Positions 37,462-47,082 of a DNA stretch of 64,000 nucleotides are shown one piece after another; positions within the stretch are counted from its first letter, which is position 1; every line of letters begins with the position of its first letter. The DNA is from V1-33 sp964523105 (GTDB lineage: Bacteria; Verrucomicrobiota; Verrucomicrobiia; Verrucomicrobiales; V1-33). The stretch is taken from the NCBI GenBank assembly GCA_964523105.1, contig CAZFZN010000002.1, positions 310,001 to 374,000 on the forward strand, in the 5' to 3' direction. Below the pieces are notes generated by a model. That model searched no databases. It was given only the letters and a program-made list of their open reading frames with translations, and was not told the origin of the DNA. The position numbers and the translations under genes were made by a program.

Positions 37462-40400
37462 ATGAAATCATTTCGCTGGCTGATCCCGCTGCTCCTGCTC
37501 TGCCTCGCAAGCGCGGAGTCGCTGCTCGCGCAGGGGCAGCCGCAGGTCGCCAATGGCTTTCGCAATCGCTTCAGCCTGCAAGGCGCGCCGGTCGTGCCGC
37601 CGGGCGATCCGCTCACCCCCGGTCTCGCCGATCTCACCCGGGCTGCCTACGACCTGCAATTCAAAAGCGGGACGGCCTTCGGCGGCTGGGCCACCACCCG
37701 CATCGCCGGCCCGTTTGGTTCGGTCTTCGCCGGAAGCCCGACGACCGCGCTCGGCCCGACCACGCTCACGCTGCCTTCCGGCGGCGGGGTGAAGCTGGCG
37801 AGCGTACGCATGTCGCGGCCCGTTGTGCTCTTCCAGGTTTCCTATTCGCTCGGAGCGGAGATTCCGGTGCCACTCGTCCAGTCCAACGGCCAGCCGGCGC
37901 CCGCAGACTTCTACCTCCCGCAACCCGCGAACACTTATCAGGATCCACCCACGAACTCCGTCGTGAATCCGCTTTTCTACTTCAGCCCGCATGCCGGGAA
38001 AGTCTATGCCACGCAGCCGGGCGTCGTCGTCATCGAGTGGAAGGAGCGCGTCAGCGGGAACATTTTTTCGCAGGTCTATGGCATCTCGACCTCTCCGGCC
38101 AAGCCCGAGCGGAAGATTTTCTGGACGGAGAAGGGTTTCACCGGGCCGAAGATCGTCGTGCCGCCCTCGCGCGTCGGGGCGATCAATATCGTGTATAACT
38201 CGCTGGTCCCGCGCACGGTGCCGGCGGAGTTCGTTTCACCCTATGTCACTCCGCCCGACCCGGGAGCGCAGTTTCCGCCGGAGTTGCGCACGCTGTGGTA
38301 TGATACGCTCGACGGCCTCATCCACGCTTACAATCGCGAGGGCCGTGTCTTCCTCGAATACCTCGGCAACCTCGATCCTGACGGCGTCACCCGCGAACAA
38401 CTCGGCTACGAAATCGTCAATGTCGTCAAGGAAGAGCGCCCCATCACGATCCATGCGGATATCGGCGGTGTGGTCGCGCCGCCCGACGGCGATCCCGCGC
38501 TCAGCGCCACCGTCGCCGCCGGCATGAATGGAGCGGACACGCCTTATCTCCACGAGCACATCTCACTCGGCGGCACAAAGCGCACGCTTTACGCCATCCG
38601 CCGGACCGCCCCGGGCGTGTTCGTGAATGGCGTCGAGCAGCAGGTGAGCAATGAAGTGCTGATCTTCTGGCTGGAGCGCGCCGAACTGGACATCGCGTGG
38701 CCGAAGTTTTATACCGGCTATCTCCAGGACTGGCCGGCTTCGCTGGATCAATACTCGCTCTACGCGCGGCCCGACGCCGGCACGGCGGAGGGCGCGCAGG
38801 CTTCGCTCGATACGGCGGTGGCGCTGGCTTCGGCAAATAACCCGGCGCTGGTCTATCAGGACGATCCGACCAGCCAGCAGGCGAAACTCGCGCCGGGAAA
38901 TCTCTTCCGCACCGATCTCACTTTGAGTGATCCGGCGAACCGCGCGCTGCTGCGTTTCAGCCGGGACGAGGACATCTGGTTCGAGCGCGTCTTCTCACGG
39001 CTCGACTCGACGTTCGACACCCGCCAGTTCACCGCGGCCTTCGATCCGGAGACAGGCCTCTTCATGACCGGCTTCACCGGCATCGGCAATGTCTCGCTCG
39101 TCGATCCTAACGATCCGGCGCGTGCGTACGTCGAAGGCGTGGACTATTCAGTAAACTACCTCACTGGCGAGATTCAAAAGATCACCGGCGGTGCGATCAG
39201 CGAAACGGCGGCGGTGACGCTGCAGGTTTTCCAGGACACGCCCGTCGCGTCGCCGCTCGTGCTGATGCGCGACGTCGGCCAGCGCCTTGATCCGCCGGTG
39301 GGGGGGAACGATTCGCTCGTCGGCTACCTCCGGCAGCCCGCGGGCACGGCGTTCGACGTGACCGCTTACAAGGATCCCTTCGTGAACGGCTTCACGGAAG
39401 CAGCGAAGGGCGCGATCATCGGCGTCAATGCGCTGCCCGATAACGACCGGCTCGAAGTCTGGTGGTATCGCAAGAGCCGTCCGCCCGGCACGAAGATCAC
39501 CGGCACGCTCTGGCCGGCCTTTGTGCAGCGCTACGGCCTGCGCTGGCCAGCGACGACGCCGAAGATCGTCCTCGCAAGCAACAAGGGCAGCGACGCCCTG
39601 CCAAGTCTGCAGGCCAGCGGCTCGATCTATTATCAAAACGACTCCACGCTCCCCGGCTATAACCCGAACGAAGAGCACGCGCTGATGATCAATGGCCGCG
39701 CGTGGGCGCTGCGCGACGACTTGAACATCGCGAGTTCCTCGGAGCCGTATGTATTGGTTCGCTATACCGAAGCCGACGCGCGCCCGGCGATGGCTGTCTT
39801 CCAGGTGCTCCGCGAAGACGCGACTTATACCTTCAACTACAACGCGACCGCCGGCCTGGTGCTGCAGGCCCCGATGCCGCTGCCGATCCTATCGCTGCCG
39901 ATCAAAGCCGATCGCAGCGTGGCCAATTACGAAGTTCCGGATGCGCCCGCGGATCCCGCGCCGGGATTCGATCCCGATCGCGACCCGGCCTTCGAGCACT
40001 ATCAGAAATTCACCTTCGAAGACCGCAAGGGCACACACTGGGTGTATCGCGGCCCGCACGGCGGCAACAGCGCCGCACCCGCACCAAACTTCCGCATGCG
40101 CTACTTCTACCAGACGATGCCGGGCTTCCACTTCCCCGACCTTGCCTCACAGCCTGCGGCGGGGACCATCGTGCCCTATCTGCGCCCAGGCGTGCCGGGC
40201 GCTTACGCCGGCGATCCGGCCACGGGCCAGCCGCTCGACATCGTTTTCACCCCAAAATGGCCGGTTTCGGTGCCCGAGTTGCGAATCAGCGAAACGCTCA
40301 CCGTTGCCAGGCTCGGACTGCCCGCCGTGCGCGGCCAGACCAGCGCGGAGTTGCTCTATCAGCAATCCATCGCCGGGGACGCGACGCCGGCGCTCGCCTT

Positions 40401-43400
40401 CGCCGACCGGCTGAAGAGCGCGAGCCTTTACGATCCGACCCGCGCGAAGACACACCCGCTCGATCCCGACGGGCTCGCAGCCATCCCCGGCAGCGTGAAA
40501 ACGAGCAGCTATCTCGGGAAAAAATACTTCCCGAATCTGCCGCCTCACCTCAGTCAGCGCCTTTACTTCGATCCGAATGCCGGTGCGGAGGGATCGCTGA
40601 TCTTCGTTGGGGAGTTCAAGGACGAGACGGTGGGCGAGAAATATCTCCAACTGAATGTGATGAGCGCGGAGGATGTCACCGCTGCCAGGGCACTGTGCGC
40701 GCAGGACGACACGGAGAAGGCGGCATGGGATACCGCCATCGGCCAACTGAAAACGACGGTGGAGACGTTTATCGAAGATCCCGCGCAGGCCGGCTCCTAC
40801 ATCGTCGATCACAACCGCGACGCCACCGTCGGCCCGACGCAGATCGCGGAAGTGAACGACGATGACATCGCGGTCGATTCCTATGCCGTGGCGGGGATTG
40901 GCGGCGGATCCGGCTACGTGGTCATGATCACGGGAAATGGCCGCGCCTTCACGCCGCCGGGCGAGCCGGTAAGCCTGCACATTTTTCGTGTCACGCCGCC
41001 GGTGGTTCGCGGTGAGTTGAAGGTCATCGCGCCGGCCAATCCGCTCGATGAGAAGCTCACGCTGCAGCATTCCGCCGACTTCGCGGGCCATCCCGGGGAC
41101 TACGAATTCGAGTGGCGCTATTCGCCGCCGATCGACGGTGCGCCGCCGCTGCTCTACACGTTCCAGCGCGCGCTGCTCCTCGGCGACAGCACTGGTGCGG
41201 CGGACACCGAATGGACGCTGATTTCCAACCCCGGCGCGGACTTTGAGAACTACCGCGCCCCCGATGCCGACCTCTCGGCTGGTGTCGCGGTGAATCTCCC
41301 GACGCAGCAGGTGGTCGTGAACGACGGCCTCGGCACGGCCGCCAACGGCACCACGCGTCCGCACGCCATCCTGCGCCGCACCTTCACCGTCCCGCAGCAA
41401 CCCTACCGGCTTTTCGTTAGCCTCGCGCTCGGCATTCACGAGGGCGTGGCCGTGTATGCGAACCAGGCGAAAGTCGCGACATGGAATCTCGCCGGGCAGA
41501 CCAGTTCGGTGCCCACCGGCTCGCCCGGCGCGGCCATCTCGCCGCTGCCGCTGATCTTCGAGATCGACCCGAATGCGCTGACGGACGGCACCAACGTGCT
41601 CACGCTTGAGCTGACCAGCGCTGCCGATGCGGGCTTCCCCGCGAGCATCAACGCGCGGCTCGAAGCCTCGAACGAAACCGAGAATCTCGCGGCGTGGATT
41701 CCGCTCCCGCCCGGCCCGGACGACGTGGCCGGTGAGGTGAGCGGCTCGGTCGTCGGCAAGGTGCGCCATACCATCCAGGGCAACAGCATCCTCACGCTCA
41801 CGGACAATTACTTCACCATGCGCTTCCGCCCGCGCGAATCCGATAACGCCGCCCACGTTCCCATGGCCGGCTGGTCGAAATGGGTAACCCCGCAGCTTGC
41901 CGAAGGCTGGATCAAACGCGCCCTCGCCGGGATCAACCCTTTCCAGCAGCGCATCACTGATCTCTTCAACAACCCGGTCGATACGGACGTGAGCATGGTC
42001 ATGCAGGCGGGCCGCCGCTGGGAGGGCGACATCGCACTGAATCTCGAAAACATCAACGACTTCGGGCTCATCGAAATCTACGAGACCATCCTGCGGCGCG
42101 GGCGCGGATTGAGCATCGAGGGCAATCCGCCCATCAACTACGATGCTGCCAACGACGCGCTGCTGCTCGCCGCCGGCTACCTCAGCGATCTCTACACCAT
42201 CCTCGGCAACGAAGCGTTCGCCGACGCGGCGAATCCGACCATCGCCTTTGGCCTCGACGATGGCCGCACCTTTGGCGACGTAGCGACCGCGCTCTTCGCC
42301 TTCAAGGGTCAGGTGCCCACGCTGTTGGAGGAGGAACTCGGCCTGCTCCGCGGGCGCGATGATTTCCTCCAGCCCGGCACCCGGGTCGCGCCAGTCTATA
42401 ACCGGATGGTCTGGAACTACACCCGCGGCATTCTCTCCGGCGAAGCCATCTACGCCCTGAACTATAACATTCGGGACATGAATGGGGACGGCGACGTGGA
42501 GGAAGCCGATGCCGCGGCCCTCTACCCACAGGGCAACGGCGACGCTTATGGCCACTATCTTACGGCCCTGACCGGTTATTATAGTCTGCTCAGCAACCCG
42601 AACTTCTCCTGGACGCCGCGCACCGAGGCCGTGCTCGTCGCCGGCGTACCGGTGCAGGTCGATTATCTGGACGAACGGAAATTTGCCGGCGCCGCCGCCG
42701 CGCTCGCCCGTACGGCCAGCCAAACCCTGGACCTCACTTATCGTCAGGCCTGGACCGCCGCGGAGACTCCCGGGTGGAGCAATCTGCGCGATGGCCGCAC
42801 CAATGCCACGACGGGACAGGTGCGGGCATGGGGCACCGACGACTGGGCGTGCCGCGCAGGTCAGGGAGCATACCTGCACTGGGTTACGGCAAACTCGCTG
42901 CTCCCCGCGGTCGATCCGGATCCGAATCACGAGGGCATCCAGAAAATCGACCGGACGACCGTGCCGGAACTCGCGGAAATCGTCACCCGGGCTACCGCCG
43001 TCCAGCAAACGCTGGACAACGCGGACGCACGCCTGAATCCGCTCGGTCTAAGCCGCGGCGCGCTCGCATTCGACATCTCGCCCACTGAGATCGACGCCGG
43101 GAAAACGCACTTCGAGCAGATCTACGAACGCGCCATCAGTGCACTGCAGAATGCGTCCGCCGCCTTCATCAACGCAAAGGACTCCACACAATTCCTCCGC
43201 CGCCAGGAGGAGACGCTCGCCGGCCAGCGCAATGCGATCGCCGAGCAGGAGCGCGCCTTTACCAACCAGCTCATCGAAATCTACGGCACGCCATATCCCG
43301 ACGATGTAGGGCCGGGCAAGACTTACCAGCAAGGCTACACAGGACCCGATCTGTTCCATCCGATGTATGTCGAGATCACCGAGGACCTGGCCGGCGGCAA

Positions 43401-45528
43401 TTTTACGCCGGTCGGCCGGACACAATACACGCTCTACACCGGGATGTCGCCCGCATCGGTGGCCATGGCGAATGGTGAGCTCGCTCCAACCGGCACGCTC
43501 ATCAATCCCAACGCCCCCCTCATCGACCCCGATGATCTGTCCGACCCCGATGATCCGGACTATACGCCACCAACGGTGGTGGAAGTCCCGGCCGGAATCA
43601 GTGGCCCCGTCGAATTCACCCTGGATGCGATCAGCGGCACCTTTCGCAAGCCGGAGGGGTGGACCGGGCGCCGCGCGAGCCCCGGCCGCATCCAGACCGC
43701 CGTGTCGAACGAACTGCTCGCCCGGCAGGATTTCTTCGGCGCGCTCTACGACTTCAATCGGCTGGCTGAAGTGATGAGTCAGCAATTGGCGCTCTATCAG
43801 TCCGCTATCGCCGCGCATAACAGCACCAGGATGCTCATGCTGACGAACCATCAACAGCAGACGGCGCTGGAGTCCGCGAATACAGCATTGGCGACCATCA
43901 GTCGTCTGCTTGAGCACACCATCGAGGTGGCGGAAATTGTGAAAGACGCGGTGGATGAGGGTACCCCGGGCGTTGTCGGTACAGCCAATGACCCTTCATT
44001 CGCCGCACGACTTGCGGCGAACGGGAGCTATGGGAGCGTCGTGAGCGGTTTAAGGGGGGCACAGGCCATCGCAGATACCCAGAAGGACATCAATGATCAG
44101 CTCAAGGAAGCCTATGGCCGGCTGCTTGAGCTCACGCTGGCAGAAGTCAGCTGGGGGAACGAGAACAAACAACTGATCCTCGGCCTGCAACAATCGCTGC
44201 AAAACTACATCGATTCCTCCGGCGCGATCGATGCCACCTACCGCCGCTACGACCAGGCGAACCGCGATCTCGCCGCTGTCACTGCGGAGGGATTGCGCGT
44301 GCAGCAGTCGCGTGAAGTCTTCCGCCAGCGCGCCTCGGCGATCATTCAGGGCTACCGCACGAAGGACCTCGCCTTCCGCGCCTTCCGCAACGAGGCGCTC
44401 GAGAAATACAAGACGCTCTTCGATCTTGCCGCGCGCTATGCCTTCCTTGCCGCGCGCGCTTACGATTATGAGACGGGCCTGCTGAACCCCGATGGGAGCA
44501 CGGCTGCGAGCAGCTTCTATCAAAAGATCGCGCAGGCCCGCGCCCTTGGCGTGATCAGCGGCGGGCAACCGCAATTCGGCGCCTCGACCACCGGCGACCC
44601 CGGCCTCTCCGGCGTGCTCGCGCAGATGGCCGGCGACTGGTCTGTGGTGAAGTCACGGCTCGGTTTCAACAATCCAGACCGCTATCGCACGACCTTCTCC
44701 CTGCGCAATGAACTGCACCGCATCATCAATGGCGACAACGGCGTCCTCGAATGGAAGGACAGGCTGCAGGCCGCGCGGATGGCGAACATTCTCGATGATC
44801 CGGATGTGAAGCGCTACTGCCTCCAGGCAGCTGATCCCAACGGACAGCCCGTGCCCGGAATCGTCATCTCCTTCGAAAGTCTCATCGAGACCGGCGTGAA
44901 TTTCTTCGGCCATCCGCTGGCCGGCGGCGATCACACGTTCACGCCATCGTCATTTGCCACGAAGATCCGATCCTCGGGAATCGCCTTCGCCGGTTATGTC
45001 GGCATGGACTCGCCGACCACCACGAGCGGCGCGCTGGGCGACATCGGCGCGGTTTCGCCGGACGAACCGGGCACCGGCTTCGCCAGTCTCGACGCGCTCA
45101 GCGCCACGCCTTACGTCTATCTTATCCCCGCCGGCACTGATACCCTCCGCGCGCCGCCGCTGGGCGACGTCTATACCCGGCGCACATGGGTCGTCGAAGA
45201 CCAGGCCATTCCGCTCCCGTTCAATATCGCGAACTCCGGCTTCTCGACCAACCGCGGATTCATCTCCTCCGACTCACTTACCGAACCGGCCTTCACCCTG
45301 CGCAAGCACCAGGCATTCCGCGCGGTGCCTGACGGCACGAACTTCTCCAGCGATCCCGGGTTCACCAACTCCCGTCTCATCGGCCGCTCGGTATGGAACA
45401 CGCGCTGGAAGCTGGTCATCCCCGGGAACACGCTCCTCTCCGATCCGGACACGGGACTCCAGACCTTCATCGACACGGTCACCGACATCAAACTCCACCT
45501 CGAGACTTACTCCTACTCCGGCAATTGA
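37462..45528 (+). CDS. giant exported protein (2688 aa) with dockerin-like Ca loop and long helical region
   Basis: The start at 37462 opens a signal peptide (MKSFRWLIPLLLLCLASAES, cleavage near LLAQ). No known family was recognised with confidence. Residues ~25-1450 are beta-rich. A calcium-loop DMNGDGDVEEAD sits at ~1672-1683. From ~1830 to ~2340 the sequence is strongly alpha-helical and coiled-coil-like (AISALQNASAAFINAK, LARQDFFGALYDFNRLAEV, QQTALESANTALATISRLLE, LAARYAFLAARAYDYETG). The last ~300 residues turn beta-rich again, with NFFGHPLAGGDHTFTPSSF followed by ATKIRSSGIAFAGYVG and RRTWVVEDQAIPLPFNI. A beta part, long helices and a beta tail recall large pore-forming or injection proteins, but that is only shape analogy. 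It is in operon with the S74 fibre (22 bp) and the next gene (5 bp). Confidence 0.85.
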   Translation: MKSFRWLIPLLLLCLASAESLLAQGQPQVANGFRNRFSLQGAPVVPPGDPLTPGLADLTRAAYDLQFKSGTAFGGWATTRIAGPFGSVFAGSPTTALGPTTLTLPSGGGVKLASVRMSRPVVLFQVSYSLGAEIPVPLVQSNGQPAPADFYLPQPANTYQDPPTNSVVNPLFYFSPHAGKVYATQPGVVVIEWKERVSGNIFSQVYGISTSPAKPERKIFWTEKGFTGPKIVVPPSRVGAINIVYNSLVPRTVPAEFVSPYVTPPDPGAQFPPELRTLWYDTLDGLIHAYNREGRVFLEYLGNLDPDGVTREQLGYEIVNVVKEERPITIHADIGGVVAPPDGDPALSATVAAGMNGADTPYLHEHISLGGTKRTLYAIRRTAPGVFVNGVEQQVSNEVLIFWLERAELDIAWPKFYTGYLQDWPASLDQYSLYARPDAGTAEGAQASLDTAVALASANNPALVYQDDPTSQQAKLAPGNLFRTDLTLSDPANRALLRFSRDEDIWFERVFSRLDSTFDTRQFTAAFDPETGLFMTGFTGIGNVSLVDPNDPARAYVEGVDYSVNYLTGEIQKITGGAISETAAVTLQVFQDTPVASPLVLMRDVGQRLDPPVGGNDSLVGYLRQPAGTAFDVTAYKDPFVNGFTEAAKGAIIGVNALPDNDRLEVWWYRKSRPPGTKITGTLWPAFVQRYGLRWPATTPKIVLASNKGSDALPSLQASGSIYYQNDSTLPGYNPNEEHALMINGRAWALRDDLNIASSSEPYVLVRYTEADARPAMAVFQVLREDATYTFNYNATAGLVLQAPMPLPILSLPIKADRSVANYEVPDAPADPAPGFDPDRDPAFEHYQKFTFEDRKGTHWVYRGPHGGNSAAPAPNFRMRYFYQTMPGFHFPDLASQPAAGTIVPYLRPGVPGAYAGDPATGQPLDIVFTPKWPVSVPELRISETLTVARLGLPAVRGQTSAELLYQQSIAGDATPALAFADRLKSASLYDPTRAKTHPLDPDGLAAIPGSVKTSSYLGKKYFPNLPPHLSQRLYFDPNAGAEGSLIFVGEFKDETVGEKYLQLNVMSAEDVTAARALCAQDDTEKAAWDTAIGQLKTTVETFIEDPAQAGSYIVDHNRDATVGPTQIAEVNDDDIAVDSYAVAGIGGGSGYVVMITGNGRAFTPPGEPVSLHIFRVTPPVVRGELKVIAPANPLDEKLTLQHSADFAGHPGDYEFEWRYSPPIDGAPPLLYTFQRALLLGDSTGAADTEWTLISNPGADFENYRAPDADLSAGVAVNLPTQQVVVNDGLGTAANGTTRPHAILRRTFTVPQQPYRLFVSLALGIHEGVAVYANQAKVATWNLAGQTSSVPTGSPGAAISPLPLIFEIDPNALTDGTNVLTLELTSAADAGFPASINARLEASNETENLAAWIPLPPGPDDVAGEVSGSVVGKVRHTIQGNSILTLTDNYFTMRFRPRESDNAAHVPMAGWSKWVTPQLAEGWIKRALAGINPFQQRITDLFNNPVDTDVSMVMQAGRRWEGDIALNLENINDFGLIEIYETILRRGRGLSIEGNPPINYDAANDALLLAAGYLSDLYTILGNEAFADAANPTIAFGLDDGRTFGDVATALFAFKGQVPTLLEEELGLLRGRDDFLQPGTRVAPVYNRMVWNYTRGILSGEAIYALNYNIRDMNGDGDVEEADAAALYPQGNGDAYGHYLTALTGYYSLLSNPNFSWTPRTEAVLVAGVPVQVDYLDERKFAGAAAALARTASQTLDLTYRQAWTAAETPGWSNLRDGRTNATTGQVRAWGTDDWACRAGQGAYLHWVTANSLLPAVDPDPNHEGIQKIDRTTVPELAEIVTRATAVQQTLDNADARLNPLGLSRGALAFDISPTEIDAGKTHFEQIYERAISALQNASAAFINAKDSTQFLRRQEETLAGQRNAIAEQERAFTNQLIEIYGTPYPDDVGPGKTYQQGYTGPDLFHPMYVEITEDLAGGNFTPVGRTQYTLYTGMSPASVAMANGELAPTGTLINPNAPLIDPDDLSDPDDPDYTPPTVVEVPAGISGPVEFTLDAISGTFRKPEGWTGRRASPGRIQTAVSNELLARQDFFGALYDFNRLAEVMSQQLALYQSAIAAHNSTRMLMLTNHQQQTALESANTALATISRLLEHTIEVAEIVKDAVDEGTPGVVGTANDPSFAARLAANGSYGSVVSGLRGAQAIADTQKDINDQLKEAYGRLLELTLAEVSWGNENKQLILGLQQSLQNYIDSSGAIDATYRRYDQANRDLAAVTAEGLRVQQSREVFRQRASAIIQGYRTKDLAFRAFRNEALEKYKTLFDLAARYAFLAARAYDYETGLLNPDGSTAASSFYQKIAQARALGVISGGQPQFGASTTGDPGLSGVLAQMAGDWSVVKSRLGFNNPDRYRTTFSLRNELHRIINGDNGVLEWKDRLQAARMANILDDPDVKRYCLQAADPNGQPVPGIVISFESLIETGVNFFGHPLAGGDHTFTPSSFATKIRSSGIAFAGYVGMDSPTTTSGALGDIGAVSPDEPGTGFASLDALSATPYVYLIPAGTDTLRAPPLGDVYTRRTWVVEDQAIPLPFNIANSGFSTNRGFISSDSLTEPAFTLRKHQAFRAVPDGTNFSSDPGFTNSRLIGRSVWNTRWKLVIPGNTLLSDPDTGLQTFIDTVTDIKLHLETYSYSGN

Positions 45529-45533
45529 ACACC

Positions 45534-46379
45534 ATGAGCACCCGCATTCAATTCTTGTTAACCAGCATCGCACTTCTGTGCGCCGTGCCGGTGCCCGCGC
45601 TGGCCTATCCGCCGGCGCCGTTCCATCGCATTTACGGCTCGGTGCGCGACACCCAGGGCACTGCGCTGGGCACCCGGGCCGGCACGATCATCCTCAGCGG
45701 CGCCGAAGGCCAGGAGATCGTCCGCAATTTCACCGACTCAGGGATTGGCATCGGCATCAACTACTCGCTTTCGGTCCGCATGGACTCCGGCACCACCGCC
45801 CAGCTGTACACCGTCTCCGCGCTGCGGCCCATGCTCCCCTTCACCATCCGTGTCGTGATCAATAACGTCTCCTACGTCCCCCTTGAGATGACCGGCGCCA
45901 CATGGGAAATCGGGGACCCCTCGGAATCCACCCGCCTCGATCTGACGGTGGGGATCGACAGTGACGCCGACGGTCTGCCCGACGCGTGGGAGCAGGCCGT
46001 CATCGACGGCGACCTGTCCGGACGGCTGATGGGGCTTGAAGACGTGCGGCCGGACGACGATCTTGATGGCGACGCGTTGACGAATCTGCAGGAATGGACT
46101 GCGGGAACCTACGCGCTCGATGGCAGTGACGCGCTGATTCCGCAGTTTATTGAGCTCAAAAACGGCCTCGCCCGGCTGCGGTTCCTCGCCATCGCCGGGC
46201 GCACCTACAGCCTGAGTTCCTCCACTGATTTGACAAACTTTGCGCCGCAGATGTTCTCGATGGACGCCACCGGCGTGAAGCCGGGCCTCGCCTACCTTGC
46301 CGAAGATGTCCGCACCGTCGATATCTACGTGCCGGAGGGTGACACCAATCGTCTCTGCTTCAAGTTGCACGTCCAATGA
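45534..46379 (+). CDS. exported 281-aa protein with Ca-loop region and short C-terminal beta module
   Basis: The Met at 45534 opens a signal peptide (FLLTSIALLCAVPVPALA). Residues ~25-135 are beta-rich (FHRIYGSVRDTQGTALG), perhaps a carboxypeptidase-regulatory-like or other beta-sandwich domain. Residues ~141-195 hold DSDADGLPDAWE and DDDLDGDALTNLQEWTAGTY, the thrombospondin-3/dockerin-like calcium loops that recur in other exported proteins here. The tail has RTYSLSSSTDLTNFAP and ends CFKLHVQ, similar in style to the ends of the CotH, beta-helix and repeat proteins. It lies 5 bp after the giant gene and overlaps the next gene by 4 bp (ATGA), so it is translationally coupled. Confidence 0.82.
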   Translation: MSTRIQFLLTSIALLCAVPVPALAYPPAPFHRIYGSVRDTQGTALGTRAGTIILSGAEGQEIVRNFTDSGIGIGINYSLSVRMDSGTTAQLYTVSALRPMLPFTIRVVINNVSYVPLEMTGATWEIGDPSESTRLDLTVGIDSDADGLPDAWEQAVIDGDLSGRLMGLEDVRPDDDLDGDALTNLQEWTAGTYALDGSDALIPQFIELKNGLARLRFLAIAGRTYSLSSSTDLTNFAPQMFSMDATGVKPGLAYLAEDVRTVDIYVPEGDTNRLCFKLHVQ

Positions 46380-47023
46380 AAATCCCCTGGCGAAATCCGG
46401 TTCTGATCGTTGGGGCTGCGCTGCTGACCTGCGCCGCCATCTTCTCCTTCTGGACAGGGTCCCGGAGCCCTGAGCCCCCGGGCGAACTTCTCCGCAGCGA
46501 ATTCCCGCGCAGCGCACTCATCCTTCGCGATGGCACTCTTTTCGCCCCGGGCGAATCCCGGCCCTTCTGCGGCAGGCTCGTGGAGAACTTTGGCGCCGGC
46601 CGCCGAAAACTCGAAATCGAAATCAGCGAAGGCAAGGCTCACGGCCGGTCGCGGGGCTGGTATGAAAGCGGACAATTGGAGGTCCACGAGACGTTCCTCC
46701 ACGGGGTTTCGCATGGTCAGCGCACCCGCTGGCACCCCAATGGCAAGCGCAAGTCGCTCGCGCAGATAGAAGCGGGCAAGATCGAGGGCAGCTACACGGA
46801 GTGGTACGACAACGGGCAGAAGGCCGTGGAGATGAATCTTGTCAGGGGCCGGCCGGAAGGGCTTGCCGAGGCATGGCATCGCCCGGGATCGCTGAAATCC
46901 CGCGTGCATTTCGTGCACGGAAAACAAGTTAGCCGGGAATTTTGGGACGAATCCGGCAAGGCCGCCACGCCCCTCGCCGGTTCGAGGACTTTGTCAGGCG
47001 TGATGGACCCGGGGGCACGGTAG
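46376..47023 (+). CDS. membrane-anchored MORN-type repeat protein (YwqK-like)
   Basis: A 215-aa protein starting at the ATGA overlap with the preceding stop. Residues ~8-28 (VLIVGAALLTCAAIFSFW) are an uncleaved membrane anchor or lipid-free signal. Residues ~70-200 are MORN-variant repeats: GRSRGWYESGQLEVHETF, HGQRTRWHPNGKRKSLA, GSYTEWYDNGQKAVEMN and GLAEAWHRPGSLKSRVHF. Database entries label such repeats YwqK family antitoxin, but no toxin partner is evident here. As last gene of the operon it could scaffold or tether the other exported proteins; this is inference. It converges on kinase 3, with 59 bases between stops. Confidence 0.85.
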   Translation: MKIPWRNPVLIVGAALLTCAAIFSFWTGSRSPEPPGELLRSEFPRSALILRDGTLFAPGESRPFCGRLVENFGAGRRKLEIEISEGKAHGRSRGWYESGQLEVHETFLHGVSHGQRTRWHPNGKRKSLAQIEAGKIEGSYTEWYDNGQKAVEMNLVRGRPEGLAEAWHRPGSLKSRVHFVHGKQVSREFWDESGKAATPLAGSRTLSGVMDPGAR

Positions 47024-47082
47024 GCTGGCGACGGCAGAGACGATCGAACCGCTTCGGGGAGATGCCGTTAAGAATTGACGGG

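Noticed and set aside
40147..43008. 953-codon minus-strand open frame
   Set aside because: Antisense shadow of the giant exported protein; composition is Arg/Gly/Val-heavy with no signal peptide or motif.
46376..47023. Toxin-antitoxin module suggested by YwqK-like repeats
   Set aside because: The protein is membrane-anchored, ends an exported-protein operon and has no neighbouring toxin-like gene; the repeat is better read as generic MORN.
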